Both the position numbers and the translations under genes were made by a program. A stretch of DNA of 64,000 nt from Rattus norvegicus. Taxonomy: Eukaryota > Chordata > Mammalia > Rodentia > Muridae. This document shows, piece by piece, positions 12,241 to 25,640 of the stretch. Each line of letters opens with the position of its first letter. Within the stretch, counting starts at the first letter, position 1. The stretch lies in contig NC_086036.1 in assembly GCF_036323735.1 (NCBI RefSeq), forward strand, positions 44,081,550 to 44,145,549, written 5' to 3'. A model generated the notes under the pieces. The model did not search any database. It saw only the letters and a program-made list of their open reading frames with translations, and was not told where the DNA came from.

Positions 12241-13520
12241 TATAGAATCATACATATGTCATAGTCCAGAGTCTGAAAAACTCAGAAGGAACTCTATTAA
12301 AAAAATCCTCAAATTTGTTAAATTTCATGAGCCACCAGTTGTAATAAGTAAAGTCAACTAAAGCAAATTACTAATGTAAGAGGTTAATTAAGGGTTAAAT
12401 CTAGGAGTAGATGGAAAATTTTGTAATTTCTGGCAAAGATTTTGTTAACAAAATAATTTTTACTTACTTATTTTAAAATCAGGAGGTAAACAGAATAAAT
12501 GGGGAACAGAAGAAAGATATGAAAAATGACCAATGAAAAAGATGGAAAGAGGAACTTACAAACATTTTTCCAGGAGTCCTGAGCTTCAAAGGAAATGCAG
12601 AGTCATGTGTAAGTAATATGAATAATTTTCTAACAATTCTAGTAAAACTAATTAAATCTCACCATTTCTCTGTTAGAAGCCTGAAAATTGGAAATTATTT
12701 TGAGCATATTAACAGCTTTGGAGTGCAAAATCTTGCAATTATCATAATTGCTAGGACACTGAAATGTGTTTGCCTATTTCCTGTGAATAGGAACTGATAA
12801 GACTTTTCTCCTCTTTAAAACTATAGAAAAAATCATCAATTAAGGACAATTTCCAGTGAAAATATGCAAATATTACATAGTAATAAAATTAGGGGGGAAC
12901 ATAAATACATTTTACATTGAAATGGGCCACTCATTTCACTAGCAGAATAAAATGAGTAAAACTAAAAAGAAATACTAGTTAGAGAGGATTTAGTCTCCCA
13001 CATAGGTCAGTGACTTTGAAAGGAAGTACAAGCACATAAAAGTATGCAAGATTACAAAAGCATTAATTAAATGGAAAATGACATTTTAAGCAAAGGTTAT
13101 AAAGCTAAAAAGACCTGAATACACTAAAGAAAATCCATAGTCAATTTTGGCTGGCACCTCCTTAATACTATTATTAAAATCTTTAAATTTAAAATAGAAA
13201 GAAGAGCAGTCAGAGGAGTGATAGTCAGAGACGAAGAAAGCAGATAGATATCATTATCTTTGGGAAAAGATATCTAAAAGCCCATGATAAACAGGAATTA
13301 TAATTTCTCTGAATATTGAAAGAAACATCTCAGAGTTTATTTAAGGAAAGCCTTTCAAAACACCGAGTCAAGAAAAGTAATGCCAAGTAGGAAATGAGAA
13401 ATGCTCAGAAAACATAATAAGAAAAAAATTTAGAAGAGAATACAAAATTGGGTATTGTGAACTTATGCACAAAATCTTCAGCCAAAAATGTGCCGTGTTT
13501 ACAAAATGTGCAGGGAGAAA
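12241..13520. other. Unique AT-rich sequence
   Basis: No gene or confident repeat seen. Confidence 0.4.
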
Positions 13521-14050
13521 GGTGGAGCAGAGACTGAAGAATGACCAACCAACTTGAGACCCATTCCATGTATAAGAGCCAACCATTGGCATTATTCATG
13601 ATACTCTACTATGCTTGCAGACAGTAGCTTAGCTTAAGACAGTAGCCTAGTCTCTTAAGAGGTTTTATCCAGCAGCAGATGGAAACAGAAGCAAAGACCC
13701 ACCACCAATTATCAAGAGGTCTTGTGAAAGAGTTACGGGAAGACTTGAAGGAGCCGGAGGGGTCAAGGACGCCACAAGATCTACAGCGTCAACTAACCTG
13801 GGCTCATGAGGGCTCACAGAGACTGAGCCACCAATCAAAAAACATGCAGAGGCTGGACCTAGGACCCCTACATATTTGTATTAGATATGCATCTTGATCT
13901 TCACCTGGGTTCTCTAACAGTTGGAGCAGGGGTTGTTTTGGACTCTGTTGCCTGCCTTTGAATCTATTTCCCTTTCCTGGACTACCTGGTTGGGCCTCGG
14001 TGGAAAAGGATGTGCTTAGGATGTCCCAGGCCAAGTTGGTACCCAAAGTG
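13521..14050 (+). mobile_element. Lx-type L1 3' UTR, left part
   Basis: Successive landmarks of old rodent L1 (Lx) 3' UTRs appear in order: GGAGCAGAGACTGAAGAATG, the segment tactatgcttgcagacagta, AGAGTTACGGGAAGA, ctcacagagactgagccacc and the ATGCATCTTGATCTTCACCT region. The element is interrupted at about 14051 by an LTR-like repeat and appears to resume at about 14540-14675. Confidence 0.75.
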
Positions 14051-14374
14051 GGCTGTTGGAGATTGGTGCTAATGCTCTGAATCCATGTGTCTAGATGCTG
14101 ACGGTCCTTGTCTCCAAGTGGTTTTTAATTATCAATAAAGATGCCAGGGGCCAATGACTGAGTACTGGGCAGGACACTGAGAGGTGAGAGGTTAGTATGA
14201 AGGGAGACTCAGGAAGACTGGGAAAGAAGAGAACACAGTAGCAGCAAGAGATAAAAGCAACAAGCATGTGAGTTTTCTGGTAAATGGCCAAATGTGAGTT
14301 TTTTGGTACACTGGCCAGTTCCCTGATTGGGCTGGCATAGCAAGGGAAAGTTTAGGTATGCCACGTCATTGAGT

Positions 14375-14441
<67 letters not shown>

Positions 14442-14539
14442 CCTAGCTCTGAGAGAGCTCCTGGGCAGGTGAGAGCATGGGACAGGCCAGGAGCACATGG
14501 TGGTGCAGCCAAAAAATCCACTGATACTGTGAGCACTTT
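14051..14539 (+). mobile_element. LTR-like element inserted in L1 3' UTR
   Basis: It begins TGTTGGAGATTGGTGCTAA and carries ATCAATAAAGATGCC with an AATAAA hexamer. It shares order and motifs (ttccctgattgggc, GTTTAGG.ATGCC) with the element at 61599-61965, which also begins TGTTGG. Two copies with the same start define a repeated family; I cannot name it securely. The right boundary is unclear because the GA microsatellite (14374-14438) lies within it. Host sequence on both sides is Lx-type L1 3' UTR. Confidence 0.55.
14374..14438 (+). repeat. (GA)n microsatellite
   Basis: About 32 GA dinucleotides. It creates a poly Arg-Glu frame on plus and poly Ser-Leu on minus, both artefacts. Confidence 0.97.
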
Positions 14540-14675
14540 CCCTTCTCTGAGGAAACAGGAAGTTGCAATACTGGGAGGGATTTGTAAGGGTGGAACTGGG
14601 AGGAGAAGTACGGGGGGGGGGAGGGGGTACTGTGATCTGGATGTGAAGTGAATAAATAAATTAATTAATGAAAAA
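14540..14675 (+). mobile_element. Lx-type L1 3' end, right part
   Basis: A G-rich polypurine block (14570-14625), then ggatgtgaagtgaataaata and an AATTAATGAAAAAAA tail match the terminus of old rodent L1 elements. With 13521-14050 it makes one L1 3' end split by the LTR-like insertion. Confidence 0.7.
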
Positions 14676-14689
14676 AATGTGTTTTGTAA

Positions 14690-15555
14690 ACCCAAAGATG
14701 GAAGGAATAGATGTAGAAAAGGACAAAACATCAGATAGATCTTCTCGCTTCCAAAAGACAGGACCCTAAACCTGCCAGCACTCGGACATTTAAGGGTGTG
14801 CAGTTAAAAGAAAAAAAGAAACCTCCTAACTTTATGAATGTCTCTGTGCTCAGAAGGCAAACTAAGGACCCTTGCTGACAGCCTATTTGCATATCAGCAA
14901 AGACTAAACCTCAGGCACCACACAGGAGATCCAAACTCTGTAAAGTTTGGGAAACAGCAAATAGATATCCAAACAAAGGAGACACAGTTATCCACACCAA
15001 GAGTCACGGTACATAACCTAACTCCAGATGTACAGCTCCCATCAAAACACACTGCATGACAATCAAGACAGTATGTCTCCTGAACAATTTAGTGCTCCTG
15101 TACTAATGTGCCCTGGGGAAAGCAACTTAGACGACACACAGAAGAGGAATAAGAAATGATATTTATAAATATATTCAGGGAACTCAAAGAACATATGAAT
15201 AAATTCCAGAATACAAACCAAGAAAACACAAAGAGGGAATGAAATAGGAGTACAATTCAGGTTATGAAAATAGAATTAAATAAAGATAGAATATCTGAGA
15301 AGATCCCAGACATAAAACTTAAAACGAATCACTCAGTAAGTCAAACAGAATCGTCAGTGGCATGTGTCAGCAGCTGCATGAATCAAGTCAAGGGGAAATA
15401 TCAGATATGGAAAACAAAGGAGAAAAAATGAATCAGTCAGAGAAAATAGTAAATCTAAAAACAACAACAAAAAGAAAGAAAAAGAACACCCGCAAAACAA
15501 GAACAAAAAACAACAGCAAAAATCTCTTCACAGAACATGCAAAAACTCTATGAAA
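14690..15555 (+). pseudogene. Decayed L1 5' UTR/ORF1 region (Lx-type)
   Basis: Plus-strand sequence follows the order of old rodent L1 from the 5' region into ORF1: the AAACCTCAGGCACCACACAG region, GGAGACACAGTTATCCACAC, gtgccctggggaaagcaact, a stretch with TATTCAGGGAACTCAAAGAA and the GAAATATCAGATATGGAAAAC region. These correspond to the coiled-coil part of ORF1. Numerous stops and indels leave only frames of 63-73 codons, so it encodes nothing. It lies directly downstream of another L1's 3' end in the same orientation. Confidence 0.6.
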
Positions 15556-16042
15556 ATCTTAAGCATTAATGCTATTCATCTATTCATTTATTAAATAAAG
15601 ATTCATAATGTAGGATGCATTCATTATTCTATACCCAAACAAAGAGTGATTGCTTTGTCCCTGCCCAGCATCAGGGATTAGCCTGCCTAGGACAATGATG
15701 TTAAAAGACAGAGATGCACAGGATAGCTGGGGTCAAGTGGACAGAGCTCTCTGGTGGAGAAACTACAGCACCAAGGAGGGTGAACAAGCAGGCAGAGTTA
15801 GCAATTACAGGGGAAAACGAAGGATGACTTACCTGAGCTCGGTTGGAACAATCTGTCTGGGAGCAGTCTTCAAGCTGAAAACATCCACAGATGCTTTCTT
15901 CGCGCACTCTCACATTTAGTCATAGACTAGGACAGAAGTTGTTGCCATTTGCATGAGCTTACCCTGGTGAAGGATATGCTATTTCTGTGAGCATAGTCCA
16001 CGTACAAATTTCATTTCCCATGGGACTGAGATTGGGAAATTT
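15556..16042. other. Unique sequence
   Basis: No recognised gene or repeat. An 89-codon plus frame (15650-15919) and a 70-codon minus frame overlap each other and have no recognisable domain. Confidence 0.4.
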
Positions 16043-16065
16043 GATGTGTGTGTGCACGTGTATGC

Positions 16066-16116
<51 letters not shown>
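16043..16116 (+). repeat. (TG)n microsatellite
   Basis: An interrupted left part (TGTGTGCACGTGTATGCATA) is followed by about 24 uninterrupted TG units. Confidence 0.97.
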
Positions 16117-16118
<2 letters not shown>

Positions 16119-17489
16119 GCAATACACATTCACTAAGGTTTTACTAGCTCCCTACAAAGAATAAAGCAAAAATCAAGTCTTATCCACCTTGTGTTCCTTT
16201 TGAGAAATAGTTGCCTCTCTTGAAATTCCCTTGCCATCCTCCCTGAACTTCAATCCTGCTAGCTTCAGTCTCGATACTTGTTCTTACAGGATAGGAAGTC
16301 CTCGCCTGGAAGGCCACCACTGCATACCTACCCACACTTCAGCTTTGTTTTGTTCTGGAATCTGACCAAAGGCACTAAGAGCATGAGTCCTGCTGCAATG
16401 ACATCATCATGAAAAAGCTGCTAACCTGTTGGAAAAAAAAAGACAATCCATGAAGGACAAAGAGAAAAGAATGACTCTAAGATTAACGATTCCTTTCACA
16501 AGTACAAACACCTTTACTAAGTTCCAGTTACCTGATAATATTCATAATCAACAGCTTTCTTAAAAATATTCCTTAGAAATGGACACTGTGTGGTTTTATG
16601 AAGTGGACTCCAGAGTCCAGAGCCTACCAATGAATCTGGTCTTCCAAAAGCTCACTGGTCAAGCCTTTACCAAAAGGCAGATGATATTTAGGTTTCTTCA
16701 ATGCACTATCCTGACTCTTGGCATGGGAGTCTCTTATTCATTGTTTCAATGGTACTACTGCTGGTATTTGTCTCTATTCTACCCTGTAGTCCTTTAATCA
16801 AATCATCTTTGATCTATTTCATGAGTTGCCATGTGATTAAAAATTTAAAGCATGTGTAGCATGTTTCATATATTGGTTCAGTAGTTTAAAATTTTAATGT
16901 CAATGTTCCTGTCACTAGACATTCCACACAATATAATCTTATTAGAAACAAATATAGCTCACAGTCTGTATCATAATCCTAGATCGGTACTTAAATAAAT
17001 GTCACCATAAACCTCTTAGTAAATTACATATCAGAATATTTCATTTTCACTTTAGGCCCCTTGCAATTGAATCTAAGGGAGAAGAATGATCAAAGCCACT
17101 CATCTTTCTGAAATAAGGAAGGCTGAGTTCAAGGAAGGACACATCTATCACATACCTGTGGGGTGATCTTATACAAGGCAGTTCACCTTTCCGAGTTTCA
17201 TGTAACTGATCGAAGTAGGCTTGATATTGAAAATATGTGACTATATTATAAACTATAAAGTATTATAGTACTTTAATGTTTCCATCTCTTTATTCAGTGA
17301 TATGTTTTGAGCATGCCTATACTCAGTCAATAGACAAACCATTAAATATTTAGACAAAAGTGCTGGCAATGAGTCCACTGGAGCATAAAAATACAGGGAA
17401 ATGAAAATTCAAAGAAATAATGTGGAAAATGTCTTCACAGAGTATAAAATAGAACACTATTTATTGATTTGTTTTTTAAGGTCTGTTTA
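16117..17489. other. Unique sequence
   Basis: No gene or confident repeat seen. Confidence 0.4.
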
Positions 17490-17720
17490 TTCTAACATGA
17501 TGCACAGCTAGACCATATTCCCAAGCCTTATTCGCAGACATGGTGTATACTAATAGAATATGGGAGCACACAAGGAAGTGATTTGCATACCTCTCCCAGG
17601 CCTAATAAAAGAGTAGATAGGTTCTCTCCCATAATTGTTCTACTTTTGACTCTTAAATGCAGACAGTGATGGTGGGGAGAATGGCAGGATCAGTTAGACC
17701 TAGAGGGACCTTGAATAGCT
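17490..17720 (+). mobile_element. Ancient mammalian repeat, unnamed
   Basis: The pattern ccatattcccaagccttatt, a GCAGACATGG segment, AGGAAGTGATTTGCATACCT and GCAGACAGTGATGGTGGGGA follows the layout of an old eutherian interspersed repeat, shared in part with 45590-45790. Strong decay; family name not assigned. Confidence 0.3.
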
Positions 17721-18055
17721 CACTTGTAACATGAAACACTGGTGCCTTTTCCTTTGGAAAATGTGTCTCAAAAAGATTAGCGAGGGAGAAAAACTATCTG
17801 TTTTGCTGAAACCATTAAATATTTGTTCAAAGCTTCTTTCTTCTTAACTGGTAATTCTTTCTTAGTCTCTTTCCTGGTGCCTTTAAAACCTTAACTCTTA
17901 AATTTAAAATCATTCTTGAATTTTCTCAGCACATGTCTTCACTCTTTGTATCCTATTGAATTTTTATTTCACTCTGAGTGAGAAACTAAGTCATTTTATC
18001 TCATGGATTTAAATGCCATCCTTATCGATGATGATTCTATAAAAATATTTTTAAA

Positions 18056-18262
18056 GATTAATTTAGTCTATGTGTCTGTGTGAGTGCCTGCATGCATCCG
18101 TGTGCACCATGTTCATGCCTTGTATCTATGGAAGCCAGAAGATGACATTAGATAGCTACACTTGTACTTATAGGTGACCATAAGCCACTATGTGAGTGTG
18201 AACTGAATGCAAGAATAGCAAATGTTCTTAGCTGTGGAACTCTCTCTCTCTCTCCAGCTCCT
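18056..18262 (-). mobile_element. B2/B3 SINE, antisense
   Basis: On the plus strand the order is GTGAGTGCCTGCATGCATCC, TGTGCACCATGTTCATGCC, tggaagccagaagatgacat, the GACCATAAGCCACTATGTGAG segment, then gctgtggaactctctctctc and TCCAGCTCCT. This is the reverse complement of a rodent B2/B3 SINE, whose tRNA-derived head lies at 18200-18262. The box B region is heavily mutated. Confidence 0.75.
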
Positions 18263-21200
18263 AATGATATTTGTAAACCAATGTAGAAAATCACAAAGGG
18301 TTTACAGATTAATGCAGCACCATGAGTTGCTTCAATACCTGTATACATAATATATCTATCTCCTCAAATATTTCTCACTAATTTCTGGTGCAAAACACAC
18401 ATGGGAAAGTATTTTCTTGCTTTTAAAATAACAATCTATTTTCATTGGTCAATATTTCTCTACCATGCCATATATCCATGAACTCTCTGGTACCCTCAAT
18501 TCTACTCAAATTCATACTTATAAATGTCAATCTCTGGCAAAGATTTTTCCTCAAGGAGTCCAGACTAATTAACCCAACTGCTAATTTGCATGAAAATCTG
18601 AATAATTCTTAGTTATCTCACACCTAACCTATCTGAGACTCCACTCCTTCCCAAACATGTTCCTGTGTTTCCATTTTAATTGCTTGTGGCAACATTCCTT
18701 ACCTATCTAAATCGACACCTGTATAAGGTGTGTCCTCAGAATGTGTGCAGCTTTCACTACTGTGTGGCACTTCTGCTATGCCAGGGAGCCGCTGGAATCA
18801 CACACTGGACTATTAAAATGCCACCCTAGCTTCCTCCAGGCCTTGTTCCTGTGTTCTGCCCTCAGCATCACAGCCTTAGCCATGTTATGCTTTCTGCTTA
18901 AGTTTCATCAATAGCTTCCTTTATGCTCAAAGGAGAAAAACAATAAGTCAGATATCTGTACACTATTCTCTGACAGCCTGTTCTGTTTTTAACTTACTTT
19001 CTCACCCTTTGCCTCTGTCCCCAGTTTGCCCCGGCTTTTTTTTTTTTTTAATTCATAGGCAATCCAGGTACCTTTTTAGCCCAAGTTACTTTATAATTTC
19101 CACTTACTTTCTTGCATCAGGTCTTCTTTTCCTAAGCATTTCTCACAGGATAATCTAGTATCTTTTCCAAGTCTTTACTAAGAAATAATCTCACTGGCAG
19201 GATCTTCCTAGTTCACTTCACCTAAAATTACAACCTCAAACAATTCTAAATTATCTCCTTGTTTAATTTGCCTCCTTTTTATTTCTCACTTGACAGGATT
19301 TTTTGTATATTAGCATTTATACATTTCATTTATGCTGTCTGTTCCCTACCTTCTCAGTAGGAGTATTATAGGAATATACATAGTTTTGTTACAATTAACT
19401 GCTGCTTCTTCCAACCATTAAAAAATAGCCTGATAACTGAATGAATATTAGTTGAATAAATAAATGAATCACAAAATATTTTATTGGGTTTTCTTTTTAT
19501 TTGGTCTAGTGAATTAGTTCATATCGTGATAAAGATTAGGAGGCAGATTGCTGAATTTTATGAATGAAACCAGCAGTATTAGTGGTCATATGATGATCAC
19601 TGAGAAATGACAAGAGACAATGTGTTATATGTGGAAACAAAGGCCAGATTCAGAGGACGTTTTGCTCTGTGGTAATAATGGGGTTTTACTAGAACTAACA
19701 GAGAGACAGTGAAAGTGTTTGCACAGTACAGGGAAGCAACCAGATTTTTACCTTTGAAGAGATCATCTGACATGTGATTTAGAATATAGCAGAGACAAGC
19801 AAGATGAGATAAGGAGACTAAGAAATATTTCAATGACCTTACAACTTCATGAAATAAGAGGAGATATGAGATATACTATGAGATATAATGATATATGCTA
19901 ATGGATCCAGTGTGAACATTTGAGACTCAGGAATCAGTCTGGAAAAATGGATTAGGATGTAATGACACTTCTGTCATTCTCACATTTCCTGAGTCATTTA
20001 CTTCATTCTACCCTAACAGTGGAATTTAACCTGGAAGAAGGTATCCTACCTTCTTAATTGACTATCAGGAGCCCAGATTACATAACCTAAACACTCTTTC
20101 CTTGTTGGTACAAAAGAAAGGAACCAAATTTATGATTATAAATAGGGAAATTATTTCTTTTTCCATTTGTTTTTTCTGCAGACTATTTAAAGCCATTGTT
20201 TCAGATTCTAGCATGGTTACAGAAGGAATTCATGCTCAGGAAAGACAAGCCATGAAAGAGTTTCTGCTCCTTTACAGCCTGTTGTAAAAGCTGGAACCAA
20301 CAAGGATCACACCACAGAGTTACATATTGCCTTGATTCATATGTCATTGCTGCTGTTCCTCGGGAGGCTACTCTTTCATTTCTCTGATAAAATGTTATTA
20401 CTTGAATCTGTTTTTGCAGGATAAAGCACAGTCAGGTCAGGATACACAATTTTGATGTTTTAACTTGGAGGCTGGGTGAATAGTGATTCCATTCAGTCCC
20501 ATGGGGAAGATGAATCAGTTTAATATCAATACTGTAAGACACAAAGTACTAAAGCAGCACAAGAGTATATGTTGTATAGTCTTATGCCGTTTAAGAAAGA
20601 TTCTGCATGACAGATACTCACTTAGAAGTTACTAGTCTAAGGACTTCGGTAGAATATTGAGGAGAGAAAGAGAAAATGTCTATGGAACATAACGCTATAG
20701 ATACTATAGAGTGATTTAGAACTATCTAACATAAAAAATAAAAGGTTCAATGAAGTTAAGTTCAATGAGATACTTGTAACAGGGGCAGATATGGCTGAGA
20801 TGAGAAATATAAGAAGTAAAGCCTAAGAGCTTCTGTGACTTCTGTTACAGCTGATATTGTGTGGATTTCTTTCTCTGGAATGGCGGTGACACAAAGCATG
20901 TTACAGTGGGTTAGGCAGTGTCAGTGAGGTTGCAAAGCAGAAAGGATTATAAATTCCTTTTATAAAAGCCATTACTCAGAAAGGAGCAAGGTCACTGGCA
21001 TTTTTACCCTAAGGAGAAATATCACTGCAGCATGTTTTTCCAAATGGCATGAAACAGCAGTGGTATTTAAAAATTATGCAAAGCTTATTAGAGATATCAT
21101 CCTCTGTCTCCATTGCTAATATTCAAACTGGCAATTTTAGTAGCTGGAAGACATCACAAATCACATATGAGCATTACACTGGCATTATCGGATATGTTCA

Positions 21201-23440
21201 CACTCTTGCGATGAAGTAAAATGGAAATAAGCTTCCCCTTTTGCACCCCAAGACAACAATCATCCTAGAAGACAATCTGCCCAGGTTACATTTAATAATA
21301 TTCCACAGAGTTTCTTCTGCTGTCTTCAAGCAAAAAGACCACTCAAGTTGAACTATAATCAATTTTTACAGAATAGAAGAGTCACCAGAAATCCCACAAG
21401 CAGAGAGACTTATACGAGAACAGACTTCGCTCTAATGGTGACTGTAAACAGTCTGACCCGTGAGTACTTGCTGAAAGGGATTTTAGAATGCCTGATCTTA
21501 CTGAAAGTTTTCCAAGTCAGGAAGTTGCTGATCTCAAACCTGATAAGAAAAAGAGAGCGATGTAAACAAATTACCTGATGGACCCCCTCCAAAGGGCAAC
21601 AAGGGAACTGAATGTATTGAGAGCAAAAAAATTCTTTCACCACAACTGATTTTAACAATACATTAAGTAGAGAGAACTACTGAATTCATGCCTGAACCCA
21701 TGTTACTTATAGTTTGGTAGCTATGCCAATAGAAATGTGTATGCCCTATAGGTCTGTGGTCATTTCCCCTTAGTGTCTAATTAAAAAAACAATATAACCC
21801 TCACAATACCTGAGCTCAGCAAGTCCAACTTTATTAGAATTGCCTCTCCACATAGCTGAGAATCCTCGTAGAAGTTACACAGCAATGCATACAGGAAGTG
21901 GGCTTTCTTTCATCAGCTCATCCTCTTGTGTCATTGGAGACACCGATGCAGACTGTTTTCTGTTGCTCACCTACAAGTCCTCTCAGGTTCCTACCACTTA
22001 CCCAAATGGGTAGACTCTTTCCTCTGAGCCTTCTCACAGAAGAAAGGCATTTATTCTATAAAATTAAGTCACCCAAAGACATAACACACAAACCTTTCTA
22101 CAACATCACTCTCTTGAAATTGCCAATTTTGCGGCTTCAATTTGCATACTGAAAGGTCTTTCGATTTTTTTTTCTTTTCTAAAGTAAGGAAGTAGATGCT
22201 CTTAGGTGAACCCAATCCTATCTCTAGTTTAATTGTTATCAAAATTGGGATTTTAAGGTCAATTTGAGTTGGACATGCATAATATTTGTTTTTTTAAATA
22301 GTATCAAAAACTAGGAGCCAACATATCAGACATCAAACAGGAAGCAATGATGAAAGGTGGGAGACAGATAAAAGATGGGATGCTCTCTCTAACTTTTAGA
22401 GATTTTTTTTAATGCATGAAAGGTATATTTCTAGAATACCACACAAAGGCTAGGTAAAGAGTCCAATAATCCTTATTGAATTAGTTATAGAGTCAATGAA
22501 AGCCGTAATTACTACAGTTCACAGGGAAACATCCTGTATCTTGGCAAGTAAAGATCATTATGGCTTCATCTTACCTCTAGTTTCATTGTTTTGCAAATCT
22601 CCCCTGGTATTATTTTTAAGTCATGTCAAACTAATTCCTATTTTCTAAGCATTCTACTATGAAAAAATTTCCATCACTTGTCTTTGGAGGAGCATCATGT
22701 CCTCCTGTCAAAACTCAGTGGCCAAATTGAAACTGCCTTTTTGGATGTCCTGATTCTAGTTACAATCACAATTGATCATGATCATCTGGCCAGTACCATG
22801 GCTCTTGTGAGCTGAGTGCTAATTCCAATATGGTAATCTCAATGTTTCTTCACATCATTAAGCAAAGAGACCCTTTACAGTTTTCTGGTGTAGGAAAATT
22901 ATTCTTGATTGACAAGATGGTCCCGATAGAGTTAGCATCAGATTAAGGAAAGATATACATGGAAAATAATTAAATAATCCTTGGAAAATGAATTTTGAAG
23001 CATTTTTAGGAACTAGAGAAAACAGTAACACTGAATTTGTTTCATGAAACATCAGAGAGAGTCCATGATGGACGTGACTGAGCAATGAGTTCTCGGAATT
23101 TAAGATGCTGCTATGCAGGCTGAAACAACCAGTAATCCTACAAGCTATAAAGCCTATGAAACACAGCACTGGACACCATGGCTACACATTCCCAAGGGTA
23201 TAATAGGAGCACTTGTATCTAACCAACATTCATGTAACTGTACCGAAATCCTTCTTAATAGTAGGGAACCCATGCCTGGTACTGTAGTTCAGCCAATTAC
23301 CCTTGGCTGGGAAGATCAAGAACTCTAGAAGAAAACCTACTATACTGCTGCCTTCCAAAAACCAAAATAATATCTATGTGTATTCTAAAGGTCTGTACTT
23401 ATAGCCATAGGAAAGTTTTAACTGTCACTCTTCATTTAAG
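18263..23440. other. Long unique interval
   Basis: About 5 kb with no recognised gene and few repeats; a poly-T run of about 14 lies near 19037. Frames of 60-103 codons occur on both strands (for example 22858-23169 minus) without recognisable domains. The relative absence of repeats makes this the least TE-disturbed part of the window. Confidence 0.35.
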
Positions 23441-23545
23441 CATTCTCCTTCTGTCTGTTTCTGTCTGTCCCTGTCTGTCTCTGCCCCCCCCTGTGAGTGT
23501 GTATGTGTGTTTGTGTGTGTCTGTCTGTCTGTCTGTCTTTCAGCA
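23441..23545 (+). repeat. TCTG/TG low-complexity tract
   Basis: Alternating TCTG and TGTG blocks with a central CCCCCCC. Confidence 0.85.
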
Positions 23546-23701
23546 GGCAGAGACCATTATGGTAATCATAAACTAATCAAAATACAAAGAACATATTATG
23601 AAGTACAGACAGACATTTAATAAATTATATTAACCCTTCAAGAAACATCACAGAAGAGAGGACAGAAAAAGTCCAAGAACAGAGGACCAGGGTGTCTGCT
23701 C

Positions 23702-23740
23702 TGAGATAGTGACTCCTAAATGAGATAGTGACCCCTAAAT
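23702..23740 (+). repeat. 19-bp tandem duplication
   Basis: The unit beginning TGAGATAGTGAC is present twice with one base difference, and starts a third time as TGAGACAGG. Confidence 0.85.
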
Positions 23741-24016
23741 GAGACAGGGGAGATATAATAATGAAATCTAAAAATTATAATCACATAATCAAGACCTGAA
23801 CATGAAATTGTTGACATGATAATTAGGATTGGAGAAACCTTGAAAGTCCTACTTGCAGATGAAATGGTAAATGAAATAATGGAATTTGAGGGAAGATATT
23901 TTTCTTCTCCTGGGATGAGCCTGATATGTTATCCAATCCCAAGAAGTCAGCCCTAAACACATTCATGCAAGATCAACATTATTGAACTCTGTAGATGGTA
24001 GAGAGGTTCAAAAGAT

Positions 24017-24068
24017 TGGTAGGTAGGTAGGTGGGTAAGTACATAGGTAGGTAGATAGATGGTAGACA

Positions 24069-24144
<76 letters not shown>
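24017..24144 (+). repeat. Compound GGTA/GACA/GATA tetranucleotide repeat
   Basis: (GGTA)n at the left, then about eleven ACAG units and about ten ATAG units. Confidence 0.95.
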
Positions 24145-25640
24145 GTAAATGATAGGCAGATAAAATAGACAAATATAATATGCAGTTTTAAAAGGTTATG
24201 AATTTGTGGAAAATGGGGGGGGGGACAAAAGTTAGAGGCAAAGTCAAAGAGGTAGTAATAATAAAAATGTAGTACTGATATATGAAATTCCCCAAAATTA
24301 AAAATTAAATTAAAAAAATCTATGCCAACACAGTCTGAGTAGTCAGTATCTGAAAAACAGAACTTGGGGGTTGAAGTAGTGGCTGGGTTGGTCACCCAGT
24401 ATTGCTCAGCCTTAGATGCATTGTTCTTAGAAAGAGTCTACTACTCGAATTTATGTGAATGAACTGTGCCCTGTAGGTGAAAGTCACCATCCTTTCCCTA
24501 GAGAGTCATTCCCCCCATCCTCATGGCCTTACCAGACTCATTCCTGTCAGTCTGGAAGTATGAATGCGCTTGAATAAATAGAACATTGCAATCAGTGTTA
24601 AGACATAATTAACATAGTCTGTCTATTATATGGTTTTGAGTAGTATTTTTTGTGGGTTGTTCTGTGAATTTTATCATCATGGAAAACATTTTGATGAGAA
24701 ATGAATTAGGGTTCTCAACACAGTACTAAAATATGCTGTATATATCTCAAGTCTTAATTTCTAAGAAAATAAATATACTTAATATGCCAAGTAAACAACT
24801 TTGTGAAGTGCATCTGTTTTTAATTAATCAGTGTTGAGAATCTGAGTAGAATAGAATTTAATTCTGATTTTCTTTTACAACTTAAAAATGTGGTCATGAC
24901 TTTGGGGTCCTAAAATGTAGGCACTTCATACTTTTTGCTGGCAGTAATGCCAAATCACAATATTTCAAGGTTACAAGGAGATAAAACTTTCTTTTCCAAC
25001 AACAGGAAGAAAGCAGCTTGCATAAGATTGTTCTCCTAGCATATCTCGTTTAGCAGCAGCCTCTGTCTTCCTGATAGTTCCAGGCAGCATAAATGACCAG
25101 AGCCTCTGCCGGCCAATGAAATTCAAGGAACCTGGTTTAAATATTTAACTAAGATGGATGCTAATGGAAGGAAAACTGAAAGCCATTGAACCCCTAGGTT
25201 GAGCTTATGATTCATGTGCTATGTCCTCCAGAAGCACATGAGATAGTTCTTAAAATATGCAGTCTACAGGCAGCACAAGCACTTGGCTCAGACATTTAAA
25301 CAAGAATGGTACAACTGGGCCTTTGGATCTGCAGTGCTTGTCACTGGGGATGGTTTTCCTATCATACACATTTTTCTTTTGTGACCTAGCAAAGAACTTA
25401 GAGACAAGGTTTAGAAGTAAACTTATCCTGCAGATCTTGGCTCAAGATAATCAAAACTGAATTCCATGACACATGAAGTAAATGCTACAGATATGTGAAT
25501 ATAAAATAATATAGCCTGATCTTTCAAGACACCCTGTAGTTCTCATGCAACGAAGAGAAAAAAAACAGGGGTGGGGGAGCCCAGGTCATTCTTTTATTAG
25601 ATGATGCATGTGTAGATGGTTTAACTCTTTCCCTGCTGAA
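24145..25640. other. Unique sequence
   Basis: No gene or confident repeat seen. Confidence 0.35.

Noticed and set aside
14366..14731. 121-codon minus and 92-codon plus frames with Ser-Leu and Arg-Glu runs
   Set aside because: They are created by the (GA)n tract and cross L1 and LTR-like boundaries.
24017..24144. Regularly spaced repeats considered as a CRISPR-like array
   Set aside because: They are contiguous tetranucleotide microsatellites without spacers, in a mammalian genome.
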